A stretch of DNA of 64,000 nt from Calliopsis andreniformis (GCF_051401765.1 NW_027480507.1:1736001-1800000); one strand, 5' to 3'. Shown: positions 38,606 through 51,826, counted from the stretch's first letter. Translations and numbers: made by a program. The notes: generated by a model from the sequence alone, not told the origin.

Positions 38606-39426
38606 TCCTCAATCCTCAATCCTCAATCCTCAATCGTCAATCTTCAATCCTCTATACGCAATCTTCAATCCTCCATCCTCAACACTCAATCCTCAATCCT
38701 CATTCTTCAAACCTCAATACCCAATCCTCAATCTTCAATCCTCAACACTCAATCCTCAATTCTCAATCCTCAATCCTCAGTCTTCAGTCCTCAAACCTCA
38801 ATCCTCAACCCTCAGCCCTCATCGTCAATCCTCAATCCTCAGTCCTCAATCCTCAATCTTCAGTCCCCAATACTCAATCTTCAACCCTCTGTCCTCAATT
38901 CTCAATCCTCAATCCTCAATCCTCAATCCTCAATCCTCAATCCTCAATCGTCAATCCTCATTCTTCAATCCTCAATACCCAATACTAAATCTTCAATCCT
39001 CAATCCTCAATCCTCAATTCTCAATCCTCTATCCTCAGTCCTCAGTTCTCAATCTTCAATCCTCAAACTTCAATCCTCAATACTCAATCTTCAATCATCA
39101 ATCCTCAATCCTCAATCCTCAATCCTCAATCCTCAATCCTCAATCTTCAATCCTCAATACTCAATCTGCAATTCTCAATCCTCAATCCTCAATCCTCAAA
39201 CCTCATTCTTCAATCCTCAATACCGAATCCTCAATCTTCAATACTCATTCCTCAATCCTCAATTCTCAATCCTGAATCCTCAATCCTCACACTTCAAACA
39301 TCAGTACTCAACCCACAGTCCTCGTCCTCAGTCCACAACCCTCAATCCTCAATCCTCAATCTTCAATCATCAATACTCAATCTTCAATCCTCAATCCTCA
39401 ATACTCAATCCTCAATCCTCAATCCT

Positions 39427-39471
39427 CAGTCGCCTGTCTTCAATCCTCAATACTCAATCTTCAATCCGCAA
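39427..39471. repeat. Anchor B13, TCAATCC form
   Basis: Just upstream of A16, as B9 and B12 are of theirs. Confidence 0.85.
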
Positions 39472-39737
39472 TCCTCAATCCTCAATCCTCAATCCTCATT
39501 CTTCAATCCTCAATACCCAATGCTCAATCTTCAATCCTCAATCCTCAATTCTCAATTCTCAATCCTCAATCCTCAGTCCTCAGTCCTCAAACCTCAATCC
39601 TCAACACTCAGCCCCCATCCTCAATCCTCAATCCTCAATCCTCAATCCTCAATCTTCAATCCTCAATACTCAATCTTCAATCCTCAATCCTCAGTCCTCA
39701 AACCTCAATTCTGAATCCTCAATCCTGAATTCTCAAT

Positions 39738-39904
39738 CTAGGGCCCTCACTCCTCAACAATCAGTTGTCAATACTCAATCCTCAATAGAATATCCTCAAT
39801 TCACAGTTTTCAATACTCAATACTCAATCTGCAATCTTCAAACCTCTATCCACAAACATCAATTCTCATCACTCAACCCTCAACACTCAGTCCTCAATAT
39901 TCAA
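39738..39904. repeat. Anchor A16, subtype C
   Basis: CTAGGG form with private CCCTCACTCCTC. Confidence 0.85.
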
Positions 39905-41413
39905 TCCTCAATCCTCAGTCCTCAATCCTCAATCCTCAATCGTCAATCTTCAATCCTCAATACGCAATCTTCAATCCTCAATCCTCAATCCTCAAGCCTC
40001 AATCCTCATTCTTCAATCCTCAATACCCAATCCTCAATTTTCAATCCTCAACCCTCAATCCTCAATTCTCAATCCTCAATCCTCAATCTTCAATCCTCAT
40101 TCTTCAATCCTCAATACCCAATCCTCAATCTTCAATCCTCAATCCTCAATCCTCAATTCTCGATCCTCAATCCTCAGTCTTCAGTCCTCAAACCTCAATC
40201 CTCAACCTCAGCCCTCATCGTCAATCCTCAATCCTCAGTCCTCAATCCTCAATCTTCAATACCCAATACTCAATCTTCAGCCCTCTGTCCTCAATCCTCA
40301 ATCCTCAATCGTCAATCTTCAATCCTCAATACGCAATCTTCAATCCTCAATCCCCAATCCGCAATCCTCAATCCTCATTCTTCAATCCTCAAAACGCAAT
40401 TCTCAATCTTCAATCCTCAATCCTCAATCCTCAATTCTCAATCCTCAATCCTCAATCTTCAATCCTCATTCTTCAATCCTCAATACCCAATACACAATCT
40501 TCAATCCTCAATCCTCAATCCTCAATTCCCAGTCCTCAATCCTCTGTCCTCAGTCCTCACACCTCAATCCTCAACCATCAGCCCTCATCGTCAATCCTCA
40601 ATCCTCAGTCCTCAATCCTCAACCTTCAATCCTCAATACTCAATCTTCAATCCTCAATCCTCAATTCTCAATCCTCAATCCTCAATCCTCAATCCTCAAT
40701 CCTCAATCCTCAATCGTCAGTCTTCAATCCTCAATACCCAATCTTCAATCCTCACTCCTCAATCCTCCATTCTCAATCCTCAATCCTCATTCTTCAATCC
40801 TCAATACCTAATCCTCAATCTTCAATCCTGAATCCTCAATCCTCAATTCTCAATCCTCATTCCTCAGTCCTCAGACCTCAAACCTCAATCCTCAACCCTC
40901 AGCCCTCATACTCAATCCTCAATCCTCAATCCACAATTCTCAATACTCAATCCTCAATACTCAATCTTCAACCCTCAATCCTCAGTCCTCAAACCTCAAT
41001 TCTGAATCCTCAATCCTGCATCCTCAATCTTCAATCCTCAATCCCCAATCCTCAATCTTCAATCCTCAATCCTCAATCCTCAATCCTCAATCCTCAATCT
41101 TCAATCCTCAATACTCAATCTTCAATCCTCAATCCTCTATCCTCAATCCTCAATCCTCAATCCTCAAACCTCAATCTTCAATCCTCAATCCTCAATCTTC
41201 AATTCTCTATCCTCAATCCTCAATACTCAAACTTCAATCCTCAATCCTCAGTCCTCAAACTTCAATTCTGAATCCTCAATGCTGAATCCTCAATCTTCAA
41301 TCGTCAATCGCCAATCCTCAATCTTCAATCCTCAATCCTCAATCCTCAATCCTCAATCCTCAATCCTCAGTCCTCAAACCTCATTTCTGAATCCTCAATC
41401 CTGAATTCTCAAT

Positions 41414-41580
41414 CTACGGCCCTCAGTCCTCAACAATCAGTTGTCAATCCTCAATCCTCAATAGAATATCCTCAATTCACAGTTTTGAATACTCAATACT
41501 CAATCTGCAATCTTCAAACCTCTATACACAAACATCAATTCTCATCACTCAACCCTCAACACTCAGTCCTCAATATTCAA
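41414..41580. repeat. Anchor A17, subtype G
   Basis: CTATACACAAAC form; first of the 699-bp pair in X2. Confidence 0.85.
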
Positions 41581-42112
41581 TCCTCAATCCTCAATCCTCA
41601 ATCCTCAATCGTCAATCTTCAATCCTCTATACGCAATCTTCAATCCTCCATCCTCAACACTCAATCCTCAATCCTCATTCTTCAAACCTCAATACCCAAT
41701 CCTCAATCTTCAATCCTCAACACTCAATCCTCAATTCTCAATCCTCAATCCTCAGTCTTCAGTCCTCAAACCTCAATCCTCAACCCTCAGCCCTCATCGT
41801 CAATCCTCAATCCTCAGTCCTCAATCCTCAATCTTCAGTCCCCAATACTCAATCTTCAACCCTCTGTCCTCAATTCTCAATCCTCAATCCTCAATCCTCA
41901 ATCCTCAATCCTCAATCCTCAATCGTCAATCCTCATTCTTCAATCCTCAATACCCAATACTAAATCTTCAATCCTCAATCCTCAATCCTCAATTCTCAAT
42001 CCTCCATCCTCAGTCCTCAGTTCTCAATCTTCAATCCTCAATACTCAATCTTCAATCCTCAATCCTCAGTCCTCAAACCTCAATTCTGAATCCTCAATCC
42101 TGAATTCTCAAT

Positions 42113-42279
42113 CTACGGCCCTCAGTCCTCAACAATCAGTTGTCAATCCTCAATCCTCAACAGAATATCCTCAATTCACAGTTTTCAATACTCAATACTC
42201 AATATGCAATCTTCAAACCTCTATCCACAAACATCAATTCTCATCACTCAACCCTCAACACTCAGTCCTCAATATTCAA
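42113..42279. repeat. Anchor A18, subtype C2
   Basis: Has CAACAGAATATCC and CAATATGC like A9. Confidence 0.85.
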
Positions 42280-43600
42280 TCCTCAATCCTCAATCCTCAA
42301 TCCTCAATCCTCAATCGTCAATCTTCAATCCTCAATACGCAATCTTCAATCCTCAATCATCAATCCTCAATCCTCAATCCTCATTCTTCAATCCTCAAAA
42401 CCCAATCCTCAATTTTCAATCCTCAACCCTCAATCCTCAATTCTCAATCCTCAATCCTCAATCTTCAATCCTCATTCTTCAATCCTCAATACCCAATACT
42501 AAATCTTCAATCCTCAATCCTCAATCCTCAATTCTCAATCCTCAATCCTCAGTCTTCAGTCCTCAAACCTCAATCCTCAACCCTCAGCCCTCATCGTCAA
42601 TCCTCAATCCTCAGTCCTCAATCCTCAATCTTCAATACCCAATACTCAATCTTCAGCCCTCTGTCCTCAATTCTCAATCCTCAATCCTCAATCCTCAATC
42701 CTCAATCCTCAATCGTCAGTCTTCAATCCTCAATACTCAGTCTTCAATCCTCAATCCTCAATCTTCAATCCTCAATACTCAATCTGCAATTCTCAATCCT
42801 CAATCCTCAATCCTCAATCCTCAAACCTCATACTTCAACCCTCAATACCGAATCCTCAATCTTCAATACACAATCCCCAATCCTCAATCGTCAGTCTTCA
42901 ATCCTCAATACTCAGTCTTCAATCCTCAATCCTCAATCCTGAATCCTCAATCCTCATTCTACAATCCTCAATACCCAATCCTCAATCTTCAATCCTGAAT
43001 CCTCGATCCTCAATTCTCAATCCTCCACCCTCAGTCCTCACTCCTCAAACCTCTATCCTCAACCCTCAGCCCTCATCCTCAATCCTCAATCCTCAACCTT
43101 CAATCCTCAATCCGCAATGCTCAATATTCACTCATCAATCCTCAATCCTCAGTCCTCAAACCTCAATTCTGAATCCTCAATCCTGAATCCTCAATCTTCA
43201 ATCCTCAATCCCCAATCCTCAATCTTCAATCCTCAATACTCAATCTTCAATCATCAATCCTCAATCCTCAATCCTCAATCCTCAATCCTCGATCCTCAAT
43301 CTTCAATCCTCAATACTCAATCTGCAATTCTCGATCCTCAATCCTCAATCCTCAAACCTCATTCTTCAATCCTCAATACCCAATGCTCAATCTTCAATCC
43401 TCAATCCTCAATTCTCAATTCTCAATCCTCAATCCTCAGTCCTCAGTCCTCAAACCTCAATCCTCAACACTCAGCCCCCATCCTCAATCCTCAATCCTCA
43501 ATCCTCAATCCTCAATCTTCAATCCTCAATACTCAATCTTCAATCCTCAATCCTCAGTCCTCAAACCTCAATTCTGAATCCTCAATCCTGAATTCTCAAT

Positions 43601-43767
43601 CTAGGGCCCTCAGTCCTCAACAATCAGTTGTCAATACTCAATCCTCAATAGAATATCCTCAATTCACAGTTTTCAATACTCAATACTCAATCTGCAATCT
43701 TCAAACCTCTATCCACAAACATCAATTCTCATCACTCAACCCTCAACACTCAGTCCTCAATATTCAA
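43601..43767. repeat. Anchor A19, subtype C
   Basis: CTAGGG and TTTTC; X2 partner of A10, without its TTTCC change. Confidence 0.85.
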
Positions 43768-44139
43768 TCCTCAATCCTCAGTCCTCAATCCTCAATCCTC
43801 AATGGTCAATCTTCAATCCTCAATACGCAATCTTCAATCCTCAATCCTCAATCCTCAAGCCTCAATCCTCATTCTTCAATCCTCAATACCCAATCCTCAA
43901 TTTTCAATCCTCAACCCTCAATCCTCAATTCACAATCCTCAATCCTCAATCTTGAATCCTCATTCTTCAATCCTCAATACCCAATCCTCAATCTTCGATC
44001 CTCAATCCTCAATCCTCAATTCTCAATCCTCAATCCTCAGTCTTCAGTCCTCAAACCTCAATCCTCAACCTCAGCCCTCATCGTCAATCCTCAATCCTCA
44101 GTCCTCAATCCTCAATCTTCAATACCCAATACTCAATCT

Positions 44140-45869
44140 TCAGCCCTCTGTCCTCAATCCTCAATCCTCAATCGTCAACCTTCAATCCTCAATACGCAAT
44201 CTTCAATCCTCAATCCCCAATCCGCAATCCTCAATCCTCATTCTTCAATCCTCAAAACGCAATCCTCAATCTTCAATCCTCAATCCTCAATCCTCAATTC
44301 TCAATCCTCAATCCTCAATCTTCAATCCTCATTCTTCAATCCTCAATACCCAATACACAATCTTCAATCCTCAATCCTCAATCCTCAATTCTCAGTCCTC
44401 AATCCTCTGTCCTCAGTCCTCACACCTCAATCCTCAACCATCAGCCCTCATCGTCAATCCTCAATCCTCAGTCCTCAATCCTCAACCTTCAATCCTCAAT
44501 ACTCAATCTTCAATCCTCAATCCTCAATTCTCTATCCTCAATCCTCAATCCTCAATCCTCAATCGTCAGTCTTCAATCCTCAATACCCAATCTTCAATCC
44601 TCACTCCTCAATCCTCCATTCTCAATCCTCAATCCTCATTCTTCAATCCTCAATACCCAATCCTCAATCTTCAATCCTCAATCCTCAAACCTCAATTCTC
44701 AATCCTCCATCCTCAGTCCTCAGTGCTCAAACCTCTATTCTCAACCCTCAGCCCTCCTCCTCAATCCTCAATCCTCAATCTTCAATCCTCAATCCGCAAT
44801 ACTCAATATTCAATCATCAATCCTCAATCCTCAGTCCTCAAACCTCAACTCTGAATCCTCAATCCTGAATCCTCAATCTTCAATCCTCAATCCCCAATCC
44901 TCAAACTTCAATCCTCAATACTCAATCTTCAATCATCAATCCTCAATCCTCAATCCTCAATCCTCAATCCCCAATCCTCAATCTTCAATCCTCAACACTC
45001 AATCTGCAATTCTCAATCCTCAATCCTCAATCCTCAAACCTCATTCTTCAATCCTCAATACCGAATCCTCAATCTTCAATACTCATTCCTCAATCCTCAA
45101 TTCTCAATCCTGAATCCTTAATCCTCACACTTCAAACATCAATACTCAACCCTCAGTCCTCGTCCTCAATCCACAACCCCCAATCCTCAATCCTCAATCT
45201 TCAATCATCAATACTCAATCTTCAATCCTCTATCCTCAATGCTCAATCCTCAATCCTTAATCCTCAGTCGCCTGTCTTCAATCCTCAATACTCAATCTTC
45301 AATCCGCAATCCTCAATCCTCAATCCTCAACCCTCATTCTTTAATCCTCAATACCCAATGCTCAATCTTTAATCCTCAATCCTCAATTCTCAATTCTCAA
45401 TCCTCAATCCTCAGACCTCAGCCCTCAAACCTCAATCCTCAACACTCGGCCCTCATCCTCAATCCTCAATCCTCAATCCTCAATCCTCAATCGTCAGTCT
45501 TCAATCCTCAATACTCAGTCTTCAATCCTCAATCCTCAATCCTGAATCCTCAATCCTCATTCTACAATCCTCAATACCCAATCCTCAGTCTTCAATCCTC
45601 AATCCTCGATCCTCAATTCTCAATCCTCCATCCTCAATATTCAATCCTCATTCTTCAATCCTCAATACCCAATACTCAATCTTCAATCCTCAATCCTCAA
45701 TCCTCAATTCTCAGTCCTCAATCCTCTGTCCCCAGTCCTCACACCTCAATCCTCAACCCTCAGCCCTCATCGTCAATCCTCAATCCTCAGTCCTCAATCC
45801 TCAATCTTCAATCCTCAATACTCAATCCTCAATCGTCAGTCTTCAATCCTCAATACCCAATCTTCAATC
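44140..45869. repeat. Shared block with about 26430-28160
   Basis: The CAGTGCTCAAACC run at 44722 matches 27014 and anchor B at 45265 matches 27557, both at offset 17708. About 14 bp (two heptamers) is missing near 44530 relative to 26815. The match ends at CAATCTTCAATC near 45868, where this copy joins to ATCAATCC. Confidence 0.7.
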
Positions 45870-46172
45870 ATCAATCCTCAATCCTCAATCCTCAATCCTC
45901 AATCCCCAATCCTCAATCTTCAATCCTCAATACTCAATCTGCAATTCTCAATCCTCAATCCTCAATCCTCAAACCTCATTCTTCAATCCTCAATACCGAA
46001 TCCTCAATCTTCAATACTCATTCCTCAATCCTCAATTCTCAATCCTGAATCCTTAATCCTCACACTTCAAACATCAATACTCAACCCTCAGTCCTCGTCC
46101 TCAATCCACAACCCCCAATCCTCATCCTGAATCTTCAATCATCAATACTCAATCTTCAATCCTCTATCCTCA
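45239..46172. repeat. Anchor-B HOR unit, short form (934 bp), distinct from S
   Basis: It follows form L from anchor B through CTCTGTCCCC and TACCCAATC, then joins at CTTCAATC near 45868 to the ATCAATCC run that lies near the end of form L. Total loss against L is 1531 bp. The join differs from that of the S units, so it is an independent shortening. Confidence 0.7.
45265..45309. repeat. Anchor B14
   Basis: TTAATCC form; heads the 934-bp unit. Confidence 0.85.
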
Positions 46173-46517
46173 ATGCTCAATCCTCAATCCTTAATCCTCA
46201 GTCGCCTGTCTTCAATCCTCAATACTCAATCTTCAATCCGCAATCCTCTATCCTCAATCCTCAATCCTCAATCCTCAAACCTCAATCTTCAATCCTCAAT
46301 CCTCAATCTTCAATCCTCTACCCTCAATCCTCAATACTCAAACTTCAATCCTCAATCCTCAGTCCTCAAACATCAATTCTGAATCCTCAATCCTGAATCC
46401 TCAATCTTCAATCCTCAATCGCCAATCCTCAATCTTCAATCCTCAATCCTCAATCCTCAATCCTCAATCCTCAGTCCTCAAACCTCAATTCTGAATCCTC
46501 AATCCTGAATTCTCAAT
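46173..46517. repeat. Anchor-B unit cut short and joined to an anchor-A unit
   Basis: Anchor B at 46199 is complete, but after CCGCAATCC (46243) the sequence goes straight to CTCTATCCTC. In other copies that run lies more than a kilobase further on, before an A anchor. Anchor A follows at 46589, only 416 bp after the unit start. Confidence 0.65.
46199..46243. repeat. Anchor B15
   Basis: TTAATCC form, followed at once by a join to a CTCTATCCTC run. Confidence 0.85.
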
Positions 46518-47240
46518 CTACGGCCCTCAGTCCTCAACAATCGGTTGTCAATCCTCAATCCTCAATAGAATATCCTCAATTCACAGTTTTGAATACTCAA
46601 TACTCAATCTGCAATCTTCAAACCTCTATACACAAACATCAATTCTCATCACTCAACCCTCAACACTCAGTCCTCAATATTCAATCCTCAATCCTCAGTC
46701 CTCAATCCTCAATCCTCAATCGTAAATCTTCAATCCTCAATACGCAATCTTCAATCCTCAATCCTCAATCCTCAAGCCTCAATCCTCATTCTTCAATCCT
46801 CAATACCCAATCCTCAATTTTCAATCCTCAACCCTCAATCCTCAATTCTCAATCCTGAATCCTCAATCTTCAATCCTCATTCTTCAATCCTCAATACCCA
46901 ATACTAAATCTTCAATCCTCAATCCTCAATCCTCAATTCTCAATCCTCAATCCTCAGTCTTCAGTCTTCAGTCCTCAAACCTCAATCCTCAACCTCAGCC
47001 CTCATTGTCAATCCTCAATCCTCAGTCCTCAATCCTCAATCTTCAATACCCAATACTCAATCTTCAGCCCTCTGTCCTCAATCCTCAATCCTCAATCGTC
47101 AATCTTCAATCCTCAATACGCAATCTTCAATCCTCAATCCCCAATCCGCAATCCTCAATCCTCATTCTTCAATCCTCAAAACGCAATCCTCAATCTTCAA
47201 TCCTCAATCCTCAATCCTCAATTCTCAATCCTCAATCCTC
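46400..47240. repeat. Shared block with 61320-62160
   Basis: Anchor A at 46589 matches 61509 (offset 14920). Both carry two private changes, ATCGGTTGTC for ATCAGTTGTC and TCGTAAATC for TCGTCAATC, plus a doubled CAGTCTTCAGTCTTCAG near 46960 and 61880. The match is lost near 47241 and 62161. Confidence 0.8.
46518..46684. repeat. Anchor A20, subtype G
   Basis: CTATACAC form with ATCGGTTGTC, shared only with A31. Confidence 0.85.
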
Positions 47241-48060
47241 AATCTTCATTCCTCATTCTTCAATCCTCAATACCCAATACTCAATCTTCAATCCTCAATC
47301 CTCAATCCTCAATTCTCAGTCCTCAATCCTCTGTCCTCAGTCCTCACACCTCAATCCTCAACCATCAGCCCTCACCGTCAATCCTCAATCCTCAGTCCTC
47401 AATCCTCAATCTTCAATCCTCAATACTCAACCTTCAATCCTCAATCCTCAGTTCTCAATCTTCAATCCTCAATCCTCAATCCTCAATCCTCAATCCTCAA
47501 TCGTCAGTCTTCAATCCTCAATACCCAATCTTCAATCCTCACTCCTCAATCCTCCATTCTCAATCCTCAATCCTCATTCTTCAATCCTCAATACCTAATC
47601 CTCAATCTTCAATCCTGAATCCTCAATCCTCAATTCTCAATCCTCATTCCTCAGTCCTCAGACCTCAAACCTCAATCCTCAAACCTCAGCCCTCATCCTC
47701 AATCCTCAATCCTCAATCTACAATCCTCATTACTCAATCCTCAATACTCAATCTTCAATCCTCAATCCTCAGTCCTCAAACCTCAATTCTGAATCCTCAA
47801 TCCTGCATCCTCAATCTTCAATCCTCAATCCTCAATCCTCAATCTTCAATCCTCTATCCTCAATCCTCAATACTCAAACTTCAATCCTCAATCCTCAGTC
47901 CTCAAACTTCAATTCTGAATCCTCAATCCTGAATCCTCAATCTTCAATCCTCAATCGCCAATCCTCAATCTTCAATCCTCAATCCTCAATCCTCAATCCT
48001 CAATCCTCAATCCTCAGTCCTCAAACCTCAATTCTGAATCCTCAATCCTGAATTCTCAAT

Positions 48061-48227
48061 CTACGGCCCTCAGTCCTCAACAATCAGTTGTCAATCCTCA
48101 ATCCTCAATAGAATATCCTCAATTCACAGTTTTGAATACTCAATACTCAATCTGCAATCTTCAAACCTCTATACACAAACATCTATTCTCATCACTCAAC
48201 CCTCAACACTCAGTCCTCAATATTCAA
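48061..48227. repeat. Anchor A21, subtype G
   Basis: CTATACAC form with a private CATCTATTCTC. Confidence 0.85.
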
Positions 48228-48519
48228 TCCTCAATCCTCAATCCTCAATCCTCAATCGTCAATCTTCAATCCTCTACACGCAATCTTCAATCCTCCATCC
48301 TCAACACTCAATCCTCAATCCTCATTCTTCAAACCTCAATACCCAATCCTCAATCTTCAATCCTCAACACTCAATCCTCAATTCTCAATCCTCAATCCTC
48401 AGACTTCAGTCCTCAAACCTCAATCCTCAACCCTCAGCCCTCATCGTCAATCCTCAATCCTCAGTCCTCAATCCTCAATCTTCAATACCCAATACTCAAT
48501 CTTCAGCCCTCTGTCCTCA

Positions 48520-49330
48520 ATTCTCAATCCTCAATCCTCAATCCTCAATCCTCAATCCTCAATCGTCAGTCTTCAATCCTCAATACTCAGTCTTCAATCC
48601 TCAATCCTCAATCCTGAGTCCTCAATCCTCATTCTACAATCCTCAAAACCCAATCCTCAATCTTCAATCCTGAATCCTCGATCCTCAATTCTCAATCCTC
48701 CACCCTCAGTCCTCAGTCCTCAAACCTCTATCCTCAACCCTCAGGCCTCATCCTCAATCCTCAATCCTCAACCTTCAATCCTCAATCCGCAATGCTCAAT
48801 ATTCAATCATCGATCCTCAATCCTCAGTCCTCAAACCTCAATTCTGAATCCTCAATCCTGAATCCACAATCTTCAATCCTCAATCCCCAATCCTCAATCT
48901 TCAATCCTCAATACTCAATCTTCAATCATCAATCCTCAATCCTCAATCCTCAATCCTCAATCCTCGATCCTCAATCTTCAATCCTCAATACTCAATCTGC
49001 AATTCTCAATCCTCAATCCTCAATCCTCAAACCTCATACTTCAACCCTCAATACCGAATCCTCAATCTTCAATACACAATCCCCAATCCTCAATTCTCAA
49101 TCCTGAATCCTCAATCCTCATACTTCAAACATCAATACTCAACCCTCAGTCCTCGTCCTCAATCCACAACACTCAATCCTCAATCCTCAATCTTCAATCA
49201 TCAATATTCAATATTCAATACTGAATCCTCAATCCTCAATCCTCATCCCTCAATCCTCAATGTTCAATCCTGAATACCCAATCCTCAATCTTCAATCCTC
49301 AATCCTCAATCCTCAATCCTCAATCCTCAA
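48520..49330. repeat. Shared block with about 62680-63489
   Basis: The runs starting TCAATGCTCAATATTCA (48792 and 62951) and TCAATGTTCAATCCTG (49260 and 63419) match at offset 14159. Both copies share the ATCATCGATCC and CAGGCCTCATCC variants, which are not in the relatives at 15544 or 56519. Confidence 0.75.
49201..49222. repeat. AATATTC cluster 1
   Basis: Successive CAATATT heptamers, then CAATACTG: a local AT-rich spot with repeated AATATT palindromes. Confidence 0.75.
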
Positions 49331-50660
49331 TGTTCAATCCTCAATACTCAATGCTCAATCCTCAATCCTCAATCCTCAACCCTCAATCTTCATTCCTCAA
49401 TCCTCAATCCTCAATCTTCAATCCTCATTCTTCAATCCTCAATACCCAATCCTCAATCTTCAATCCTCAATCCTCAATCCCCAAATCTGAATCCTCAATC
49501 CTCGATCCTCATCCCTCAAACATCAATACTCAACCCTCAGTCCTCGTCCTCAATCCACAACCCTCAATCCTCAATCCTCAATCTTCAATCATCAATATAC
49601 AATCTTCAGTCCTCAATCCTCAATACTCAATCCTCAATCCTCTATGTTCAACCCGCGATACACAATCCTCAATGTTCAATCCTCAATACTCAATCCTCAA
49701 TCCTCAATCCTCAATCCTCAATCATCAATCCTCAATCCTCAGTCCCCAAACCTCAATCCTCAATCTTCAATCCTCAATACTCATTCTTCAATCCTCAATC
49801 CTCAATACTCAATCCTCAATCCTCAATCCTCAATCGCCAATCTTCAATCCACAATACTCAATCTTCAATCCTCAATCCTCAATCCTCAATCCTCAATCCT
49901 CATTCTTCTATCCTCAATACCCAATCCTCAGTCTTCAATCCTCAATCCTCAATTCTCAATTCTCAATCCTCAATCCTCAGTCCTCAGTCCTCAAACCTCA
50001 ATCCTCAACCCTCAGCCCTCATCCTCAATGCTCAATCCACAATCCTCAATCCTCTATCTTCAATCCTCAATACTCAAACTTCAATCCTCAATCCTCAGTC
50101 CTCAAACATCAATTCTGAATCCTCAATCCTGAATTCTCAACCTACGGCCCTCAGTCATCAACAATCAGTTGTCAATTCTCAATCCTCAATAGAATATGCT
50201 CAATTCACAGCTTTCAATACTCAATACTCAATCTGCAATCTTCAAACCTCTATCCACAAACATCAATTCTCACCATTCAACCCTCAACACTCAGTCCTCA
50301 ATATTCAATCCTCAATCCTCAATCCTCAATCCTCAATCGTCAATCTTCAATCCTCAATACGCAATCTTCAATCCTCAATCCTCAATCCTCAATCCTCAAT
50401 CCTCATTCTTCAATCCTCAATACCCAATCCTCAATCTTCAATCCTCAATCCTCAATCCTCAATTCTCAATCCTCAATCCTCAATCTTCAATCCTCATTCT
50501 TCAATCCTCTATACCCAATACTCAATCTTCAATCCTCAATCCTCAATCCTCAATACTCAGTCCTCAATCCTCAGTCCTCAGTCCTCAAACCTCAATCCTC
50601 AACCCTCAGCCCTCATCGTCAATCCTCAATCCTCAGTCCTCAATCCTCAATCTTCAATCC
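49276..50660. repeat. Shared block with 58910-60294
   Basis: Landmarks at 49330, 49644 and 50213 recur at +9634 (58964, 59278, 59847). Shared private features include AACCCGCGATAC (49650 and 59284), CCCCAAATCTG, and the subtype-D anchor with CAGCTTTC. Confidence 0.8.
50142..50308. repeat. Anchor A22, subtype D
   Basis: AACCTACGG start, CAGTCATCAAC, AATATGCTC, CAGCTTTC and CTCACCATTC. Confidence 0.85.
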
Positions 50661-51483
50661 TCAATACTAATTCTTCAATCCTCAATCCTCAATACTCAAT
50701 CCTCAATCCTCAATCCTCAATCGCCAGTCTTCAATCCACAATACTCAATCTTCAATCCTCAATCCTCAATCCTCAATCCTCAATCCTCATTCTTCTATCC
50801 TCAATACCCAATCCTCAGTCTTCAATCCTGAATCCTCAATTCTCAATTCTCAATCCCCAATCCTCAATCTTCAATCCTCATTCTTCAATCCTCAATACCC
50901 AATCCTCAGTCTTCAATCCTGAATCCTCAATTCTCAATCCTCAATCCTCAATCCTCAATCATCAATCCTCAATCTTCAGTCCCCAAACCTCAATCCTCAA
51001 TCTTCAATCCTCAATACTCAATCTTCAATCCTCAATCCTCAATACTCAATCCTCTATCCTCAATCCTCAATCGCCAGTCTTCGATCCACAATACTCAATC
51101 TTCAATCCTCAATCCTCAATGCTCAATCCTCAATCCTCATTCTTCCATCCTCAATACCCAATCCTCAGTCTTCAATCCTCAATCCTCAATTCTCAATTCT
51201 CAATCCTCAGTCCTCGATCCTCATCCCTCAAACATCAATACACAACCCTCAGTCCTCGTCCTCAGTCCACAACCCTCAATCCTCAATACTCAATTTTCAA
51301 TCATCAATATAGAATCTTCAGTCCTCAATCCTCAATACTCAATCCTCAATCCTCAATCCTCAATGTTCAATCCAGAATACCCAATCCTCAATCTTCAATC
51401 CTCAATCCTCAATCCTCAATCCTCAAACCTCAGTCCTCAGTCCTTAAACCTCAATCCTGAATCCTCAATCCTGAATCCTCAGT

Positions 51484-51657
51484 CTTCGGCCCTCAGTCCT
51501 CAACAATCAATTGTCAACTCTCAATCCTCAGTAGAATATCCTCAGTTCAGAGATTTCAATATCCAATACAGAATCTGCAATCTTCAAATCTCTATCCACA
51601 AACATCAATTCTCATCACTCAACCCTCAACACTCAGTCCCATATCCTCAATATTCAA
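51484..51657. repeat. Anchor A23, subtype E
   Basis: CTTCGG start, CAATCAATTGTC, TCAGTTCAGAG, CAATACAGAATC and CTTCAAATCTC. It carries one extra heptamer near its end (CCCATATCC), so it is 174 bp long. Confidence 0.8.
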
Positions 51658-51826
51658 TCCTCAATCCTCAATCCTCAATCCTCAATCCTCGATATTCAAT
51701 CCTCAATACTCAATGCTCAATCCTCAATCCTCAATCCTCAGCCTTCAATCCTCAATACTCAATCTTCAATCCTCAATCCTCAGTCCTCAAACCTCAATTC
51801 TGAATCCTCAATCCTGAATTCTCAAT

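Larger units (their letters stand above)
37833..39877. repeat. Mosaic HOR stretch between R5 and block X2
   Basis: It holds anchor A at 38510 (subtype G) and 39809 (subtype C), 1299 bp apart, and an anchor B at 39427 without the TTAATCC heptamer. 38510 to about 39050 resembles the start of X1 and X2 (14087 and 41485 onward). From about 39062 it switches to a run related to 29850-30600 and 36190-36940. It is ordinary heptamer satellite with nothing else visible. Confidence 0.7.
39878..44185. repeat. Block X, copy X2 (363-bp deletion)
   Basis: It matches X1 at offset 27398 (14087 to 41485, 14786 to 42184) and at 27035 beyond about 42755 (16082 to 43117, 16637 to 43672). The 363-bp loss joins CTCAATCCTCAAT near 42755 to the CTTCAATACTCAATCTGC run found in X1 near 15727. 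The 699-bp G-C2 anchor pair is intact. Confidence 0.8.
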
